DNA of 64,000 nucleotides, taken from positions 4,376,422-4,440,421 of the forward strand of contig NW_004450267.1 in the NCBI RefSeq assembly GCF_000321225.1. The letters run 5' to 3'. Positions 54,640-64,000 of this stretch are shown here, piece by piece. The notes under the pieces are model-generated. The model saw only the letters and a program-made list of their open reading frames with translations. It did not search any database and was not told where the DNA came from. Within the stretch, counting starts at the first letter, position 1; every line of letters begins with the position of its first letter. The DNA comes from Odobenus rosmarus divergens. Lineage: Eukaryota > Chordata > Mammalia > Carnivora > Odobenidae. Made by a program: the position numbers and the translations under genes.

Positions 54640-55438
54640 GCTAATAAGGACTGATTTTACTTGGAGTTTTTATGATTTAGCAGGGAAGAAACGACATCTT
54701 CACTCTCCAAGGATCTTCTATTTGTTTCTAGGAATTTTAGAGATTTACACATATATTAAATTGGAAAGGTTCTAAGAAGTGATTTTACAATTGTCGACAA
54801 GCCGAACCACATTTAAACCTTCCTAGAGAGAACATCGGACACCCGTAGAAAAGGAAATTCTGCACTCTTGTCATTCTGGTCCTGTGACGGCCACTTCCTC
54901 CGGTGGTCTCATTCTTCAGGAGGGACGGCTGCCACAGCAGTGACAAGAGCCAGACGGCAGCTGTAATTGGAGTTTTCAGATTCTTTACATCTACATTTAG
55001 CAATGGAATTCTGCCTAAGGATTCAATGTGGCACAGAAGTCAATGTGCATCATTTGACTTCTCTTTATATAAATTTTAAATAATCTTTATCATGAGTCCA
55101 ATTACTGCATGCAAATAGTTTTTTTAAAGGTCAAAGAGTGCTAAAGCTTTACAGTAATAATAATAATAAAAAAATAGCTCCTTGCCTTCTCCTCCCCTCC
55201 CTCCTGCCCCCATCCCACTCTGGAGAGGAATCTTCAGTTCTTTTAGCTGTTTCTACTGGAATTTACTTCTATATTACTAAATCATATAGGAGACTGAGAC
55301 TTGTTCATCGGTTGAAATTATCAATTGCCTTTCCAGCTATCTATTATCTATATGAAACTATCAGTTTACTGATTCCCAACCTATCACAATTCTCTTTTTG
55401 TTATCGAATCAGTTTATTATTTTTATTACTAGGGCTAC
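54640..55438. other. Unassigned sequence
   Basis: No recognised repeat. A 120-codon plus frame (55138-55500) has no known domain and ends inside the downstream SINE. Confidence 0.4.
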
Positions 55439-55455
55439 AACAATATTGCACTTTT

Positions 55456-55648
55456 TTTTTTAAAGATTTTATTTATTTATTTGACAGAGAGAGACAGTGA
55501 GAGAGGGAACACAAGCTGCGTAAACGGGAGAGGGAGGAGCAGGCTCCCCACCAAGCAGGGAACCTGACATGGGACTCGATCCCGGAACCCTAGGATCATG
55601 ACCTGAGCCGAAGGCAGACGCTTAATGACTGAGCCACCCAGGCACCCC
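55456..55648 (-). mobile_element. SINEC, reverse, full length
   Basis: T run, AAGATTTTATTTATTTATTT, reversed head GAGCCACCCAGGCACCCC. Target duplication AACAATATTGCACTTTT (55439-55455) and AAAAATATTGCACTTTT (55649-55665), one mismatch in 17. Confidence 0.97.
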
Positions 55649-55889
55649 AAAAATATTGCACTTTTGCACCCAATAGTTTGTTTAGTTTTCTTTCAACATC
55701 TCAAGTTTTCCCACACTCTCCAACAGCTCTGAAAAACTCTTGATACATTTTTCCATATGACCACAATTAGTTTACCAATTCCATGTCTATCTTGGATACG
55801 TTGATCCTCAAGTCCTCCAACCTTCCAATCTACACTGCTTCCCCTCAAAGTTGCACTAAGCTGCTACGGGGCCTGAAATTGCATTAAAC

Positions 55890-56890
55890 CAACATCCTGG
55901 GAATTCCCCTGCCCCCATTCTATGTTGGATTCTGTTTCTTGGATCCCGTGTCTCCTTTTTTGCTTTATGCCCTCGTTTTACTAAAGCACATTCATCTAGA
56001 AGCCTCCTAAAAAACCATGCATGGTTCATGGGAGGTCAATTTTTTGAGACACCGAAACCGTTTCTTTTTTTCTTCAAATTTTACTCAAATTACTGGTAAT
56101 CTGGTTAGATATATAATCCTGAGGAAAAGTAATTTTTCCTCAGAATGCGTTGTTTTACTGTCTTCTAACTTCCAATGTTATTGAGAATTCGGATGCCATT
56201 ATGATTTCTGATTCTTTGTGCATGGACTGTTTCTTCTCTCTCTGGAAGCATTTAGGATGTAAATTGCATTTTGAGTGTTCCAAAATATCACAATGTGTTT
56301 TGGTGTGGGTCTCTTTACATTCATTATTGCTGATGCTCAGGGGACCTTTTTTGATTTATAGACTTTTGTCTTTCAGTTCTGAAAAATGTCTTGTATGATT
56401 TGCTTACCTTCTTCCCCTTATTTTAGTCATTTCTTGTATTATTTACTTAATTTCCTTCCCTGATATCTCTTCTAGAATACTTATTATTTGATGTCCCTTG
56501 TTTACCAAATCTCTCACTGTCCTATATTTTCTTTTTGGAAATTTCTGTGACTTTGTCTTCCAACCTTTTATTGAATTTTATGTTTTGTTTTCAAATTTTA
56601 ATTTCAAAGAACTCTCTTTTTATAGTCTTTACTTCATGGGTTTAAGATCTCTGAAGATATGAGTTATAATTTCTTGTTTTTTTCTTTGTTCCTCGCATTG
56701 ACTCTGAACTACTATTTTCTTTGAGTTTTTTCCCCCTGGTTTGTCAATTTTTTGGTCTTCATCTTTCATGATGGAGGCATTCCCCAGATGTCTAGTGATC
56801 TATGGTTGCCTTATTGTTGAAAGCTGAGCTGATGGAAGGCCCCTGTCACATGGAGGCACTTTGTTGACTGGTCAGCATTCTTGAAGGGCA
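55890..56890. mobile_element. Ancient interspersed repeat, family not assigned
   Basis: A 1-kb run follows a wording I know as a common mammalian repeat: GGTCAATTTTTTGAGACACC, TTTTTCCTCAGAATGCGTTG, ATCACAATGTGTTTTGGTGT, GGGTCTCTTTACATTCATTA and TTCAGTTCTGAAAAATGTCT. I cannot name its class; it is not coding. Confidence 0.5.
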
Positions 56891-56904
56891 ATAAGGTGGC
56901 CAAC

Positions 56905-57715
56905 CTGACTGCTTAAAAAATAGCTTTACTGAAATATAATTCACATACCATACAATTTATCCATATAAAGTATACAATTCAGTGGCTTTTTTAGTATATT
57001 GACAGTTGTGCATCCATCACCACAATCAATTTTAGGACATTTCCATTAGCCTCAAAACAAAGCAAAAGAAAACAAACTGTCACCCCTTAGCCTTCCCTCC
57101 CCTTTCATTGTCCCTCAACCCTAGGCAACCGCTAATCTACTTTCTTTCTCTATAGATTTGCCTATTCTGGAAATCTCATATAAATAGAGACATATAACAT
57201 GTGGTTCCTTTTTAACTGGATTCTTTCACTTAACACAATGTTTTCAAAGATTATTCATTTTGTAGCATATATCAGTACCTCATCTCTTTTTATTGCTGAA
57301 CAATAATTCATTGTATGGATATATCACATTTTATTAATCCATTCAACAGTTTGTGGACTTTTAGGTTGTTTTCACTTTTTGGCTCTTATGGATACTGCTG
57401 CTATGAACATTTGTATACAAGTTTTACATGGACATGTGTTTTCAATTCTCTGATATACACCTAGGTGTGGAATTGTGTCATATGGTAACTATGTTGAACC
57501 ATCTGAGAAACTGCCAGACTTTTCCAAAATCGCTGCACCATTTTACATTTCCACCAGCAATGTCTGAGAGTTCTGATTGCTCCACATCCTAGGCAGCATT
57601 TGTTATAATAATATGTATGTCTTAACAGTTATGTCTTTTTGATTATAGTTAGCCCAGTGGGTGTGAAGTTGGGTCTCATTGTGGGTTTGATTTGCATTTT
57701 CCTGATGGCTCACCC
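56905..57715 (-). mobile_element. L1 3' end relic, antisense
   Basis: ATAGCTTTACTGAAATATAA, GTGCATCCATCACCACAATC, GGCAACCGCTAATCTACTTT, CATTCAACAGTTTGTGGACT and CATTTCCACCAGCAATGTCT are antisense L1 3' UTR and ORF2 end. Confidence 0.9.
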
Positions 57716-59812
57716 TAACTTTTGTTGTGACCCTCTCAACTCTAACTATGTATTGATCTTTTTTGCATTGGCAATTCAGTTTTCAGCCCAGCCATGGCTC
57801 TTGGGGATGGGGCTTGTGAGGGACCCTCTCTGTGTTCAGTGTGCAGATTTTCCCTTAGTCTCCTGGTTTTGTACTCTAACCACCATCTTCCTCCATGCTA
57901 GTGTCCCCAAATCTAAAGCTTCTCATTTTCTCCAGTAAATAAAGCTCTTGTCTTTTGAAGAAAAAGGGAAAGGTGGTCACCTGAGTGTGGGGGAACCTAG
58001 CACCTCAGTTCTCCTTATATAGGTATTTAATCATTCTCTTGTTTTCAGATCCTGCCCCACCGTTCCTAGCGGTACCTCATTATCAGTGGTATCTTGAGCC
58101 TTTATTTCTTCACCTTCTTTAGGGTTCTCCAAGACAAGTATAGCTGGTTTTTTGGGGGGGATTTAAATTTTTAATTAAGAAATATTTCAAATATTCACAA
58201 AATACAGAGAATAAGTAGAAGAGACAATCTTGTATTTACCATGAACATGCTAACATCACACATACATACACACGCACCGTACATTTTTTTCTCCCTACTT
58301 GGTTTTTGTACCTTTGGGGGGGTGGTATTTACCACTTCCCCAAATCCCAACTCAGGCACTTAAATTTGACCAATTCTCCAACTACTTTCAGTCTTGGTGG
58401 GGTTACTAAGCACTCTTATTTTTATTGAAGTTAGAGGAACAAGTTTCTTCTTGTTCTAATATTTGGGGAGTGATTTTCTGAGGGGAAAAAAGAATAGAGA
58501 CATAGATTTATTCTGTTCTCTTGAATCAAAGCTTCTCTAGATCATTATGGCAGCATTTCTTATTAAATATTTGTTTCTCTCTTATTCTTAAATTACTTTA
58601 TTCATTTTCATGAGTAATTGATAATGCCTCCCCCTTTTTATTTCTCTTCTTGTAGTTATTTTTTTGTTGTCTCCCACCAGTCTTGGGTTTTACTTTATTT
58701 ATTCATATGGCAATTTGCAATTTGAAATAATATCCAACTGGGGGAATTTTTGCAGGATTTTTAAAAAAGCATATTTGGAAGTTTCCTCAACTGTAGCCGA
58801 ATTTATTTGTAAAAGGTAGAGAATGTTTTGATTGCAAATAATTAATCCCACTTGATAAAATTATCTTTTGAAATAAATGAATCTAATTTAAAGAAAATTT
58901 AAATAGAAGGTAAGATTTAAATGACTCTTTGTCTTTACTGTTCTTGTGAGCTTAAAATAAGGGAATAATAAAGAATTCAGGGTTACACAACATGAGGAAC
59001 AGGAAAATTACAGCTCTAGTGAGTGTCATTTCCCAACAGTGAAAGACTGGCACAGAAAGCTTTTGGAAGACTGTGGCAGTTTACTGTGCTACAGGAGATT
59101 GGTCACTGGACTTAATTCATGTCCAATTAGGAAGAATCTTTTGGCTTCTATTGCTTATCAGAATTCTATTAGCCAAACCACATCTCAAAAATTGAATACA
59201 AATGACTTCCCAAAATTTTAATAGTGTTTCTTCAAATTCCAATTAAGTTTCCAAATTTGTGTTCTCTGCCTATGAAAAGGATAATCTGGCCAAGGGACCC
59301 TACCCAGAACCTACTTTGAATAGACACTGGTAATCCTCTTGACAGGGAGTTCGGTGAGGAGGCTGTCTCAGGTAAGGAGATTTGAGTATTAATCCCAGGG
59401 ATTTCAATATGGGATCCCATGGTTCTGTCAATATCCCAAGTTCTTCAAAAGCATAACGGCAAATTTGGTTAAACTTAGACATGTATCTTTAGAAAAGATT
59501 ACTAATTCTCATTCTGTCTCCCAGCCAAGGGAAAGATCGATTATTCCTGAAATGCTGGTGGCATGCTGCTATCGCTAAAAAGTCCTTTGATAATTTTGTG
59601 TTGCTACTGCCTGGGAGCTCTACTAGAGCTTACTCCACTTGTTTGACAAAGGAGAGGAAGGCATTAGACAGGGTCTGACGGCCCTTCCAGGTTGGATGTC
59701 CCATATGTTTGTGGAACCTCTCATTTATACTCAAGGCTACTTGTCAGGGTAAAGGGAGGAGAGAAGAAAGCTAAAGTTTAAATAAATGCCTTTTGCATTG
59801 AAAAAAACAAAA
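57716..59812. other. Mostly unassigned AT-rich sequence
   Basis: About 2.1 kb. Part of it (58160-58360, with AATATTTCAAATATTCACAA) resembles an antisense L1ME 3' end, weakly. Elsewhere I see no recognisable repeat. Frames of about 60 codons near 59039-59482 match nothing known. Confidence 0.35.
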
Positions 59813-59823
59813 ACAAAAACCCA

Positions 59824-60014
59824 GGGCGCCTGGGTGGCTCAGTCATTAAGCATCTCCCTTTGGCTCAGGTCATGATCCCAGGGTCCTGGGATCGAGGCCC
59901 ATATCGGGCTCCCTGCTCAGCGGGAAGCCTGCTTCTCCCTCTCCCACTCCCCCTGCTTGTGTTCCCACCGGAGAAGGTGTCTCTCTCGTCAAATAAATAA
60001 ATAAGAAAAAGAAA
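59824..60014 (+). mobile_element. SINEC, full length with an unusual CT-part replacement
   Basis: Head GGGCGCCTGGGTGGCTCAGT, tail AATAAATAAATAAG followed by an A/G-rich extension. Where siblings read CTCTCTCGCTGTGTC this copy has CACCGGAGAAGGTGTC. A short, ambiguous A-rich duplication (AAAACCCA) flanks it. Confidence 0.95.
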
Positions 60015-60335
60015 AAAGAAAAAACCCAACTCATTTAGTCATAACATGTAACTAGGGTGTGGATATTTATTTCTTTGTGGCCAGAAATAGGTAATATTCC
60101 TATTTCCATCAAAATTGTCTCAGCTGTTAAAGGCATTCAAATATATGATAAATAAGTAAAGACTAGCCTATTATGTGTGCTTTATTCTATCAGAATATCT
60201 CTCAGCAGTGCCTTTCTTTCTTTCTCTTGGTATCTTTCTCTCTGACTTGCTGACTATCTCTCATACACACACATGCACACACAGTGTGTCTTTTTTTTTT
60301 TTTTTTTAAGGAAAGGAGTCAGGTAGAGAAAAGGA
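60015..60335. other. Unassigned, with simple repeats
   Basis: Contains short CA words (60265-60282) and a T run of about 18 at 60290-60307. No gene recognised. Confidence 0.4.
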
Positions 60336-60339
60336 AAAC

Positions 60340-60550
60340 TGTCTAATGGAAAAAACAATGAACTAATGTTCAGTCCCAGCTCCATTTCCAGCTAGCGTGG
60401 TGTCCTAGACAGCCTTCTTTCTTTCTTCCTCAGTGTCTTCCTCTGCAAATTGGGAGATCATAGCCAACAAGTTTATCTCATAGGTTGCTGTGAGACTACA
60501 ATGTGTGAAATCTGTCTTTGAACATTATATGAAGGGCTATACCAGTTTAA
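60340..60550 (+). mobile_element. MIR SINE relic
   Basis: CAGTGTCTTCCTCTGCAAAT, TGGGAGATCATAGCCAACAA, CTCATAGGTTGCTGTGAGAC and ACAATGTGTGAAATCTGTCT match the sense MIR 3' half. Confidence 0.7.
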
Positions 60551-60814
60551 AAGCATACCAGTTTTGTCCTATACCCACTTAGGAATCCATTACACCACAT
60601 ATAGAAATTTGAGGTAGATTATCCATTAAAAAAGCATGAGTTCAGGGACTAATTGTCATGGAGATGAGTGACTGTCCACATTTTAAAGGGAATTGATTTC
60701 AACTTGTACCTTTTATTCTGATAAGAATTATCTATACAGTAGGAGATCAGTCTCGGTACCACTTAAACTGAATAGAATGGATTCTTGATGTAGATAAAAT
60801 GGCAGAGACTGAAG

Positions 60815-61345
60815 TTTCAAATGCTTAGAACTGTGGTCTCAGATGTCACTTAGCCCAACTTTCTGTCCTGGGTATGAACCTCCCTCTGACAAGGAAGCTT
60901 TGCTGGATTCTTTTGGTCTCTGCTTGATAGGTAACTCTCACCATCTTGGGGCAGCTCTTAGGAATTTTGGACATTTCTGACAAATCATGTTAAAGAAGAA
61001 TTTCCTGTGTCCCTGTAACTTTAGTCCTGCCCCCCAGATACACAGAATAAGCTTCTTTGAAGATTGAAGTCAAGCTCCCCAAATCCCTCTCTTTTCTCAA
61101 AGAAATGACTCTAGATTCTACAGCTGTTCCCCTTGGGTTAAAGCTTCATATCCCTGATTGTTCTGGTTACTTTCTTCTTTCCAGATGCTAGTTTAGGTAG
61201 ACTCTTCTTAAAGTTTGCTGCCAGGAAATGCCCCCTGAGCAATTTGTGGAGATCTGACCAGCATGGTTACTCTCACATTCTCAGCACTGTTCTTTTTGCA
61301 GCCTAAGCTGGCATAAGCATTTTTGACAGCACCAAATTCTTTCCT
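60815..61345. mobile_element. CR1/L3-type LINE fossil
   Basis: Over 500 bp keeps the order I know from this ancient repeat: GTCACTTAGCCCAACTTTCT, TCTCTGCTTGATAGGTAACT, AATTTCCTGTGTCCCTGTAA, GATTGTTCTGGTTACTTTCT, TGTGGAGATCTGACCAGCAT and TTTTGCAGCCTAAGCTGGCA. Non-coding here. The CR1/L3 group assignment is from memory. Confidence 0.6.
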
Positions 61346-61847
61346 TTCAGTGACTGCCTTGGCACAGGTGGTATACTGCCACTCTGCCCGAGTGAGAGAA
61401 AATGATGCAGTAGGGTCTGGCAGGACCTGAATACCTTTACAGAGGATAGACTGGGGACCTGAACAGGGAAAAGGAAAAGCCAGAGATGTGAAGCTTATGG
61501 GTGGCTTGGGTAGAAGGGTAGTAGGGGAGGGAAAGTTTAGAACTGAGAGACAATATTCTTAGAGATCAACTCTCTGACAACTCAATAGAAGAATGCGAGC
61601 TTCAAGCTTTTCCCTGTGGTCCTCTGACTCCGAAGTCTTTTAGGTTATTTGAAAGAAAAGTTAACATGGGGCTGGAAAGCTTATATATTTTTAAAAAAAA
61701 ATTTAATGAGGAGTTTGGAAAAGTAATCAGATGTTATATTGGATCCTATTCAATGGCAGCTGCTACCTGCATAAAGTAAGGAAGACTTCAAGGAAATAAA
61801 AGTTGTTTGGAGAAATCCAGATGTTATTGCTTTGTATGTTGTGATGA
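61346..61847. other. Unassigned sequence
   Basis: No feature recognised between the L3 fossil and the LTR. Confidence 0.35.
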
Positions 61848-62386
61848 TGTGGCAGGCAGCCTCCAAGATGGCATCTAATGATTCTTAGGTCCTGGTACTC
61901 ATACTCTTGAGACTGACTTAAGTAACCAATAAGATACTGTGGAAATGATGGAGTGTAATACTTCTGAAATTAGGTCGTGAAAGATGTGGCTGTTCTCTTG
62001 CCCTCTTGGATCACCTGCTCTGGAGGAAGTCGGCCACCACGTCATGAAGACACTCAAGCAGCCCTATAGAAAGATCTTCATGGTGAAAAAAGGAGGCCTC
62101 CTGCCAACAGTCAGCATTGACTTACCAGCCATATGAGTGAGCCATGTTGGAAGAGCCTCCCTTAATCCCCACTAAACCTTCAGATGACTAGCTCTGGTAG
62201 ACATCTTGACTGTAATCTCTTGAGACACTAAGCCAGAACCATCCAGCTAAGGACCTCCTGAATTCCTTATCTGCAGAAACTGTGAGATAATGTTTATTGC
62301 TGTTTAAGTTACTAAGCTACTAAGTTTTAAGCTCCTAAGCTACTAAGCTTGAGGAACTTATTACGCAGTTATAGATAACTAATACA
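61848..62386 (+). mobile_element. MLT1-type solo LTR (ERVL-MaLR)
   Basis: Starts TGTGGCAGGCAGCCTCCAAG and ends AGATAACTAATACA. Between lie GTCCTGGTACTCATACTCTT, GACACTCAAGCAGCCCTATA, GAGTGAGCCATGTTGGAAGA and CAGAAACTGTGAGATAATGT. Flanks GATGA (61843-61847) and GGTGA (62387-62391) fit a 5-bp target duplication. It is a lone non-coding LTR. Confidence 0.88.
62305..62352. repeat. Small internal duplication in the LTR tail
   Basis: GTTACTAAGCTACTAAG and GCTCCTAAGCTACTAAG are near copies about 27 bp apart, which expands the region that normally reads as a single 'taagccgctaagttttgg'. Confidence 0.8.
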
Positions 62387-62391
62387 GGTGA

Positions 62392-63135
62392 ATAGAAAGG
62401 AGGAATAAGGAATAAAGACCTCTCATTCTAGGCCTGGACTTGTCCTGGCCCCTAAGGATGGAAGAAGTGCTAATTTCTGCTTTTGGACACTACTGACAAC
62501 CAACAGAGCTAGAGGATGACAAGAAGGAAGGGCTTCATGCCCTCTTGTCATCGTCTTCCTCCTCTCCCTCCTCTTTGTCTTTAGCGCAAGACTAGGAGGA
62601 CGTTGAGAACTCACACAAATTTTGCTTTTGACTTTACAGTGGCCCTTGGGAAAAGCTGCACTGGCCTTTATCCACTTGGTACAGGCTGTGGTTCCTTGAG
62701 AGCAGGGTTTGGGTTTTAACTATTTCTATCCTCTTTGCCTAGCGAGTGAACATATATGAATAATGAATGATATTAAGGGTGAGGGCAAAATCCCTCCTTC
62801 CTCCTGAATTCTGAAGGGACTCCATTCTTAGAATGCTTCTTTAACTGGAACTATTCCATTCACAATTCATCAATGAAGTCTTGATAATAACAGCATGCGT
62901 GCCATCAGTCATTTTCACGATTACAAATCTCCCTAGTTCACGATTTTAAAAATCTCTCCATTTAAGCTCCTTGCATTTAGGAGCTTCCTTTCACTTTTTC
63001 ATCCCATTTCTTCTACGGAATGTTGCTTTAAACTGTTGCTTGAGCTCCCAAGATGCGTGGCCTAGGAGAGCACAGACATCTGCTGCTAATATACCAACAT
63101 ACCACTGTCAAGTTGTCCAAAATCACAGTGCAAAC
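62392..63135. other. Unassigned sequence
   Basis: No repeat or gene recognised. Confidence 0.4.
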
Positions 63136-63139
63136 AGCC

Positions 63140-63290
63140 CTGATTGGAGATAGGAGAACTAATTCTGGGCTGCTGTCACTGATTAGCCTATATGTCCTTG
63201 GGCAAGTTGCTACCCCTCTCTGAACCTCAGTTTCTTTATCTTAAACTGAGAGATTGGGTTAAATGAGCTCTAAAGTCATTGGGTTCGCTA
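63140..63290 (+). mobile_element. MIR SINE relic
   Basis: CTTGGGCAAGTTGCTACCCC, TCTCTGAACCTCAGTTTCTT and GAGATTGGGTTAAATGAGCT are a clear sense MIR core and tail. Confidence 0.85.
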
Positions 63291-63599
63291 AAGTTAGAAT
63301 TCCAAGGTGCAATCCTAAAGTGCAACTCGTGGTCAGCACGCCTCTGAGTAACTGTTACTCTTACAGTACAAGGTTTCCGGACTTCCCTTTATTAGCCCCA
63401 GCATATGGCCATGGCGAAAGGCTGTCAGGTTTACTAGAAGAGTCTTCCGGTTTTGAAAGACGATCTTCGCGTTTCCAGTTTTGTTTCTGAGTGACTTTGG
63501 GCAAATTCTCTCTGGACCTCAGAGGACGGAGGTCCCTGTTATTCAGAGGAGGCTCAAAGATCTCAACAGTGACTTGGAGAGCTTTTCGCAATTTCTCCT

Positions 63600-63735
63600 T
63601 CTACAACCTGGGTGGCTCAGACCCTGAGCCGGGTTCTGGCCGACCCAAAGTCCCTCTCTGACGTGCAGTCTAAACTTAAACCAGCCGCGAGTACGCTGGC
63701 TTTCGGAGGAGGTAGCTGCAGGTGAGTTCTTAAAG
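63600..63735 (+). other. Small CpG cluster with splice-donor-like site
   Basis: About seven CpGs in 120 bp, well above the surrounding level, end in GTAGCTGCAG|GTGAGTTC (donor after 63721). It could be the first exon of an unannotated transcript running rightward, but no promoter element or long frame supports this directly. Confidence 0.2.
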
Positions 63736-64000
63736 GGGCCGCCAGAGCTTGGGTAATACCTGAGACTGATGACTGGGCGGGGGGCACAGGTAAGGGGGTG
63801 TGAATGAGCGAGTGAAAGAAGGAACAAATGTTCTCTTTCCACCCTTAAATACATTCACACTTAGAATGAATCACTTAGACTTAAAAACCCTCCAGTAAAC
63901 CCCTCAAACTCTTAATCTATCTCCCTATTTTACGTGTCTTTCTTTATTCAACCCCCCTCCTCCCAAAAGACTTTTGCTGAAGGGCGAATAAAAAAAAAAA
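63736..64000. other. Unassigned right end of window
   Basis: No feature recognised. The window ends in a run of ten A that may start a repeat tail outside it. Confidence 0.35.

Noticed and set aside
63602..63622. CCTGGGTGGCTCAG at the right end, identical to the SINEC head
   Set aside because: The match is 14 bases and the following sequence does not continue as SINEC, so it is probably coincidence or too short to call.

Overview
This window looks like intergenic or deep intronic DNA from a carnivoran mammal. I find no protein-coding gene, rRNA, functional tRNA, CRISPR array or bacterial-type feature that the sequence supports. The open reading frames are short, start at arbitrary codons, run through SINE, L1 and L2 copies, and match no protein I recognise.

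The clearest taxonomic clue is 19 copies of the carnivore tRNA-derived SINE (SINEC / Can-SINE; head like CCTGGGTGGCTCAGTCGTTA, then a CT-rich part and an AATAAATAAA tail). Most keep target-site duplications (TSDs) of 10-17 bp. Their diagnostic bases fit neither the dog-specific nor the cat-specific young subfamilies as I know them, so an arctoid caniform (bear, pinniped or mustelid group) is the best guess. A 5'-truncated L1 with a carnivore-type 3' end at 33470-33810 agrees.

Layout. 1-1730: an antisense MaLR LTR split by a small inverted-repeat DNA element, then an L1 3' end carrying a SINE and an unusual hairpin. 1.7-14.4 kb: mostly unique, fairly GC-rich DNA with scattered L2, MIR and MER5 fossils and a repeat-free AT-rich block (7.2-7.7 kb) that looks like a conserved non-coding element. 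14.5-21.8 kb: GC-rich unique DNA, then MIR, L2 and MER5 relics. 21.8-27.6 kb: old L1 and a long antisense L2-type relic with three SINEs. 27.6-35 kb: unique DNA with MIR and L2 relics and the young L1. 35-45 kb: a 1.4-kb L2 split by a SINE, two antisense L1 ends side by side, and a SINE nested in a SINE. 45-51 kb: L2, MIR and L1 fragments and local duplications, including an exact 42-bp repeat 1.77 kb apart. 51.5-54 kb: a long SINE/LINE-free AT-rich block, the second conserved-element candidate. 54-64 kb: SINEs, an antisense L1, a CR1/L3-type fossil, an MLT1 LTR and a small CpG cluster with a splice-donor-like site at the right end.

I found no previously undescribed biological system. The points most worth checking are mutational structures (a probable template-switch hairpin, exact duplications, nested insertions) and two candidate regulatory blocks. 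Repeat families were assigned from memory of consensus sequences, so subfamily names and boundaries of old copies are approximate.
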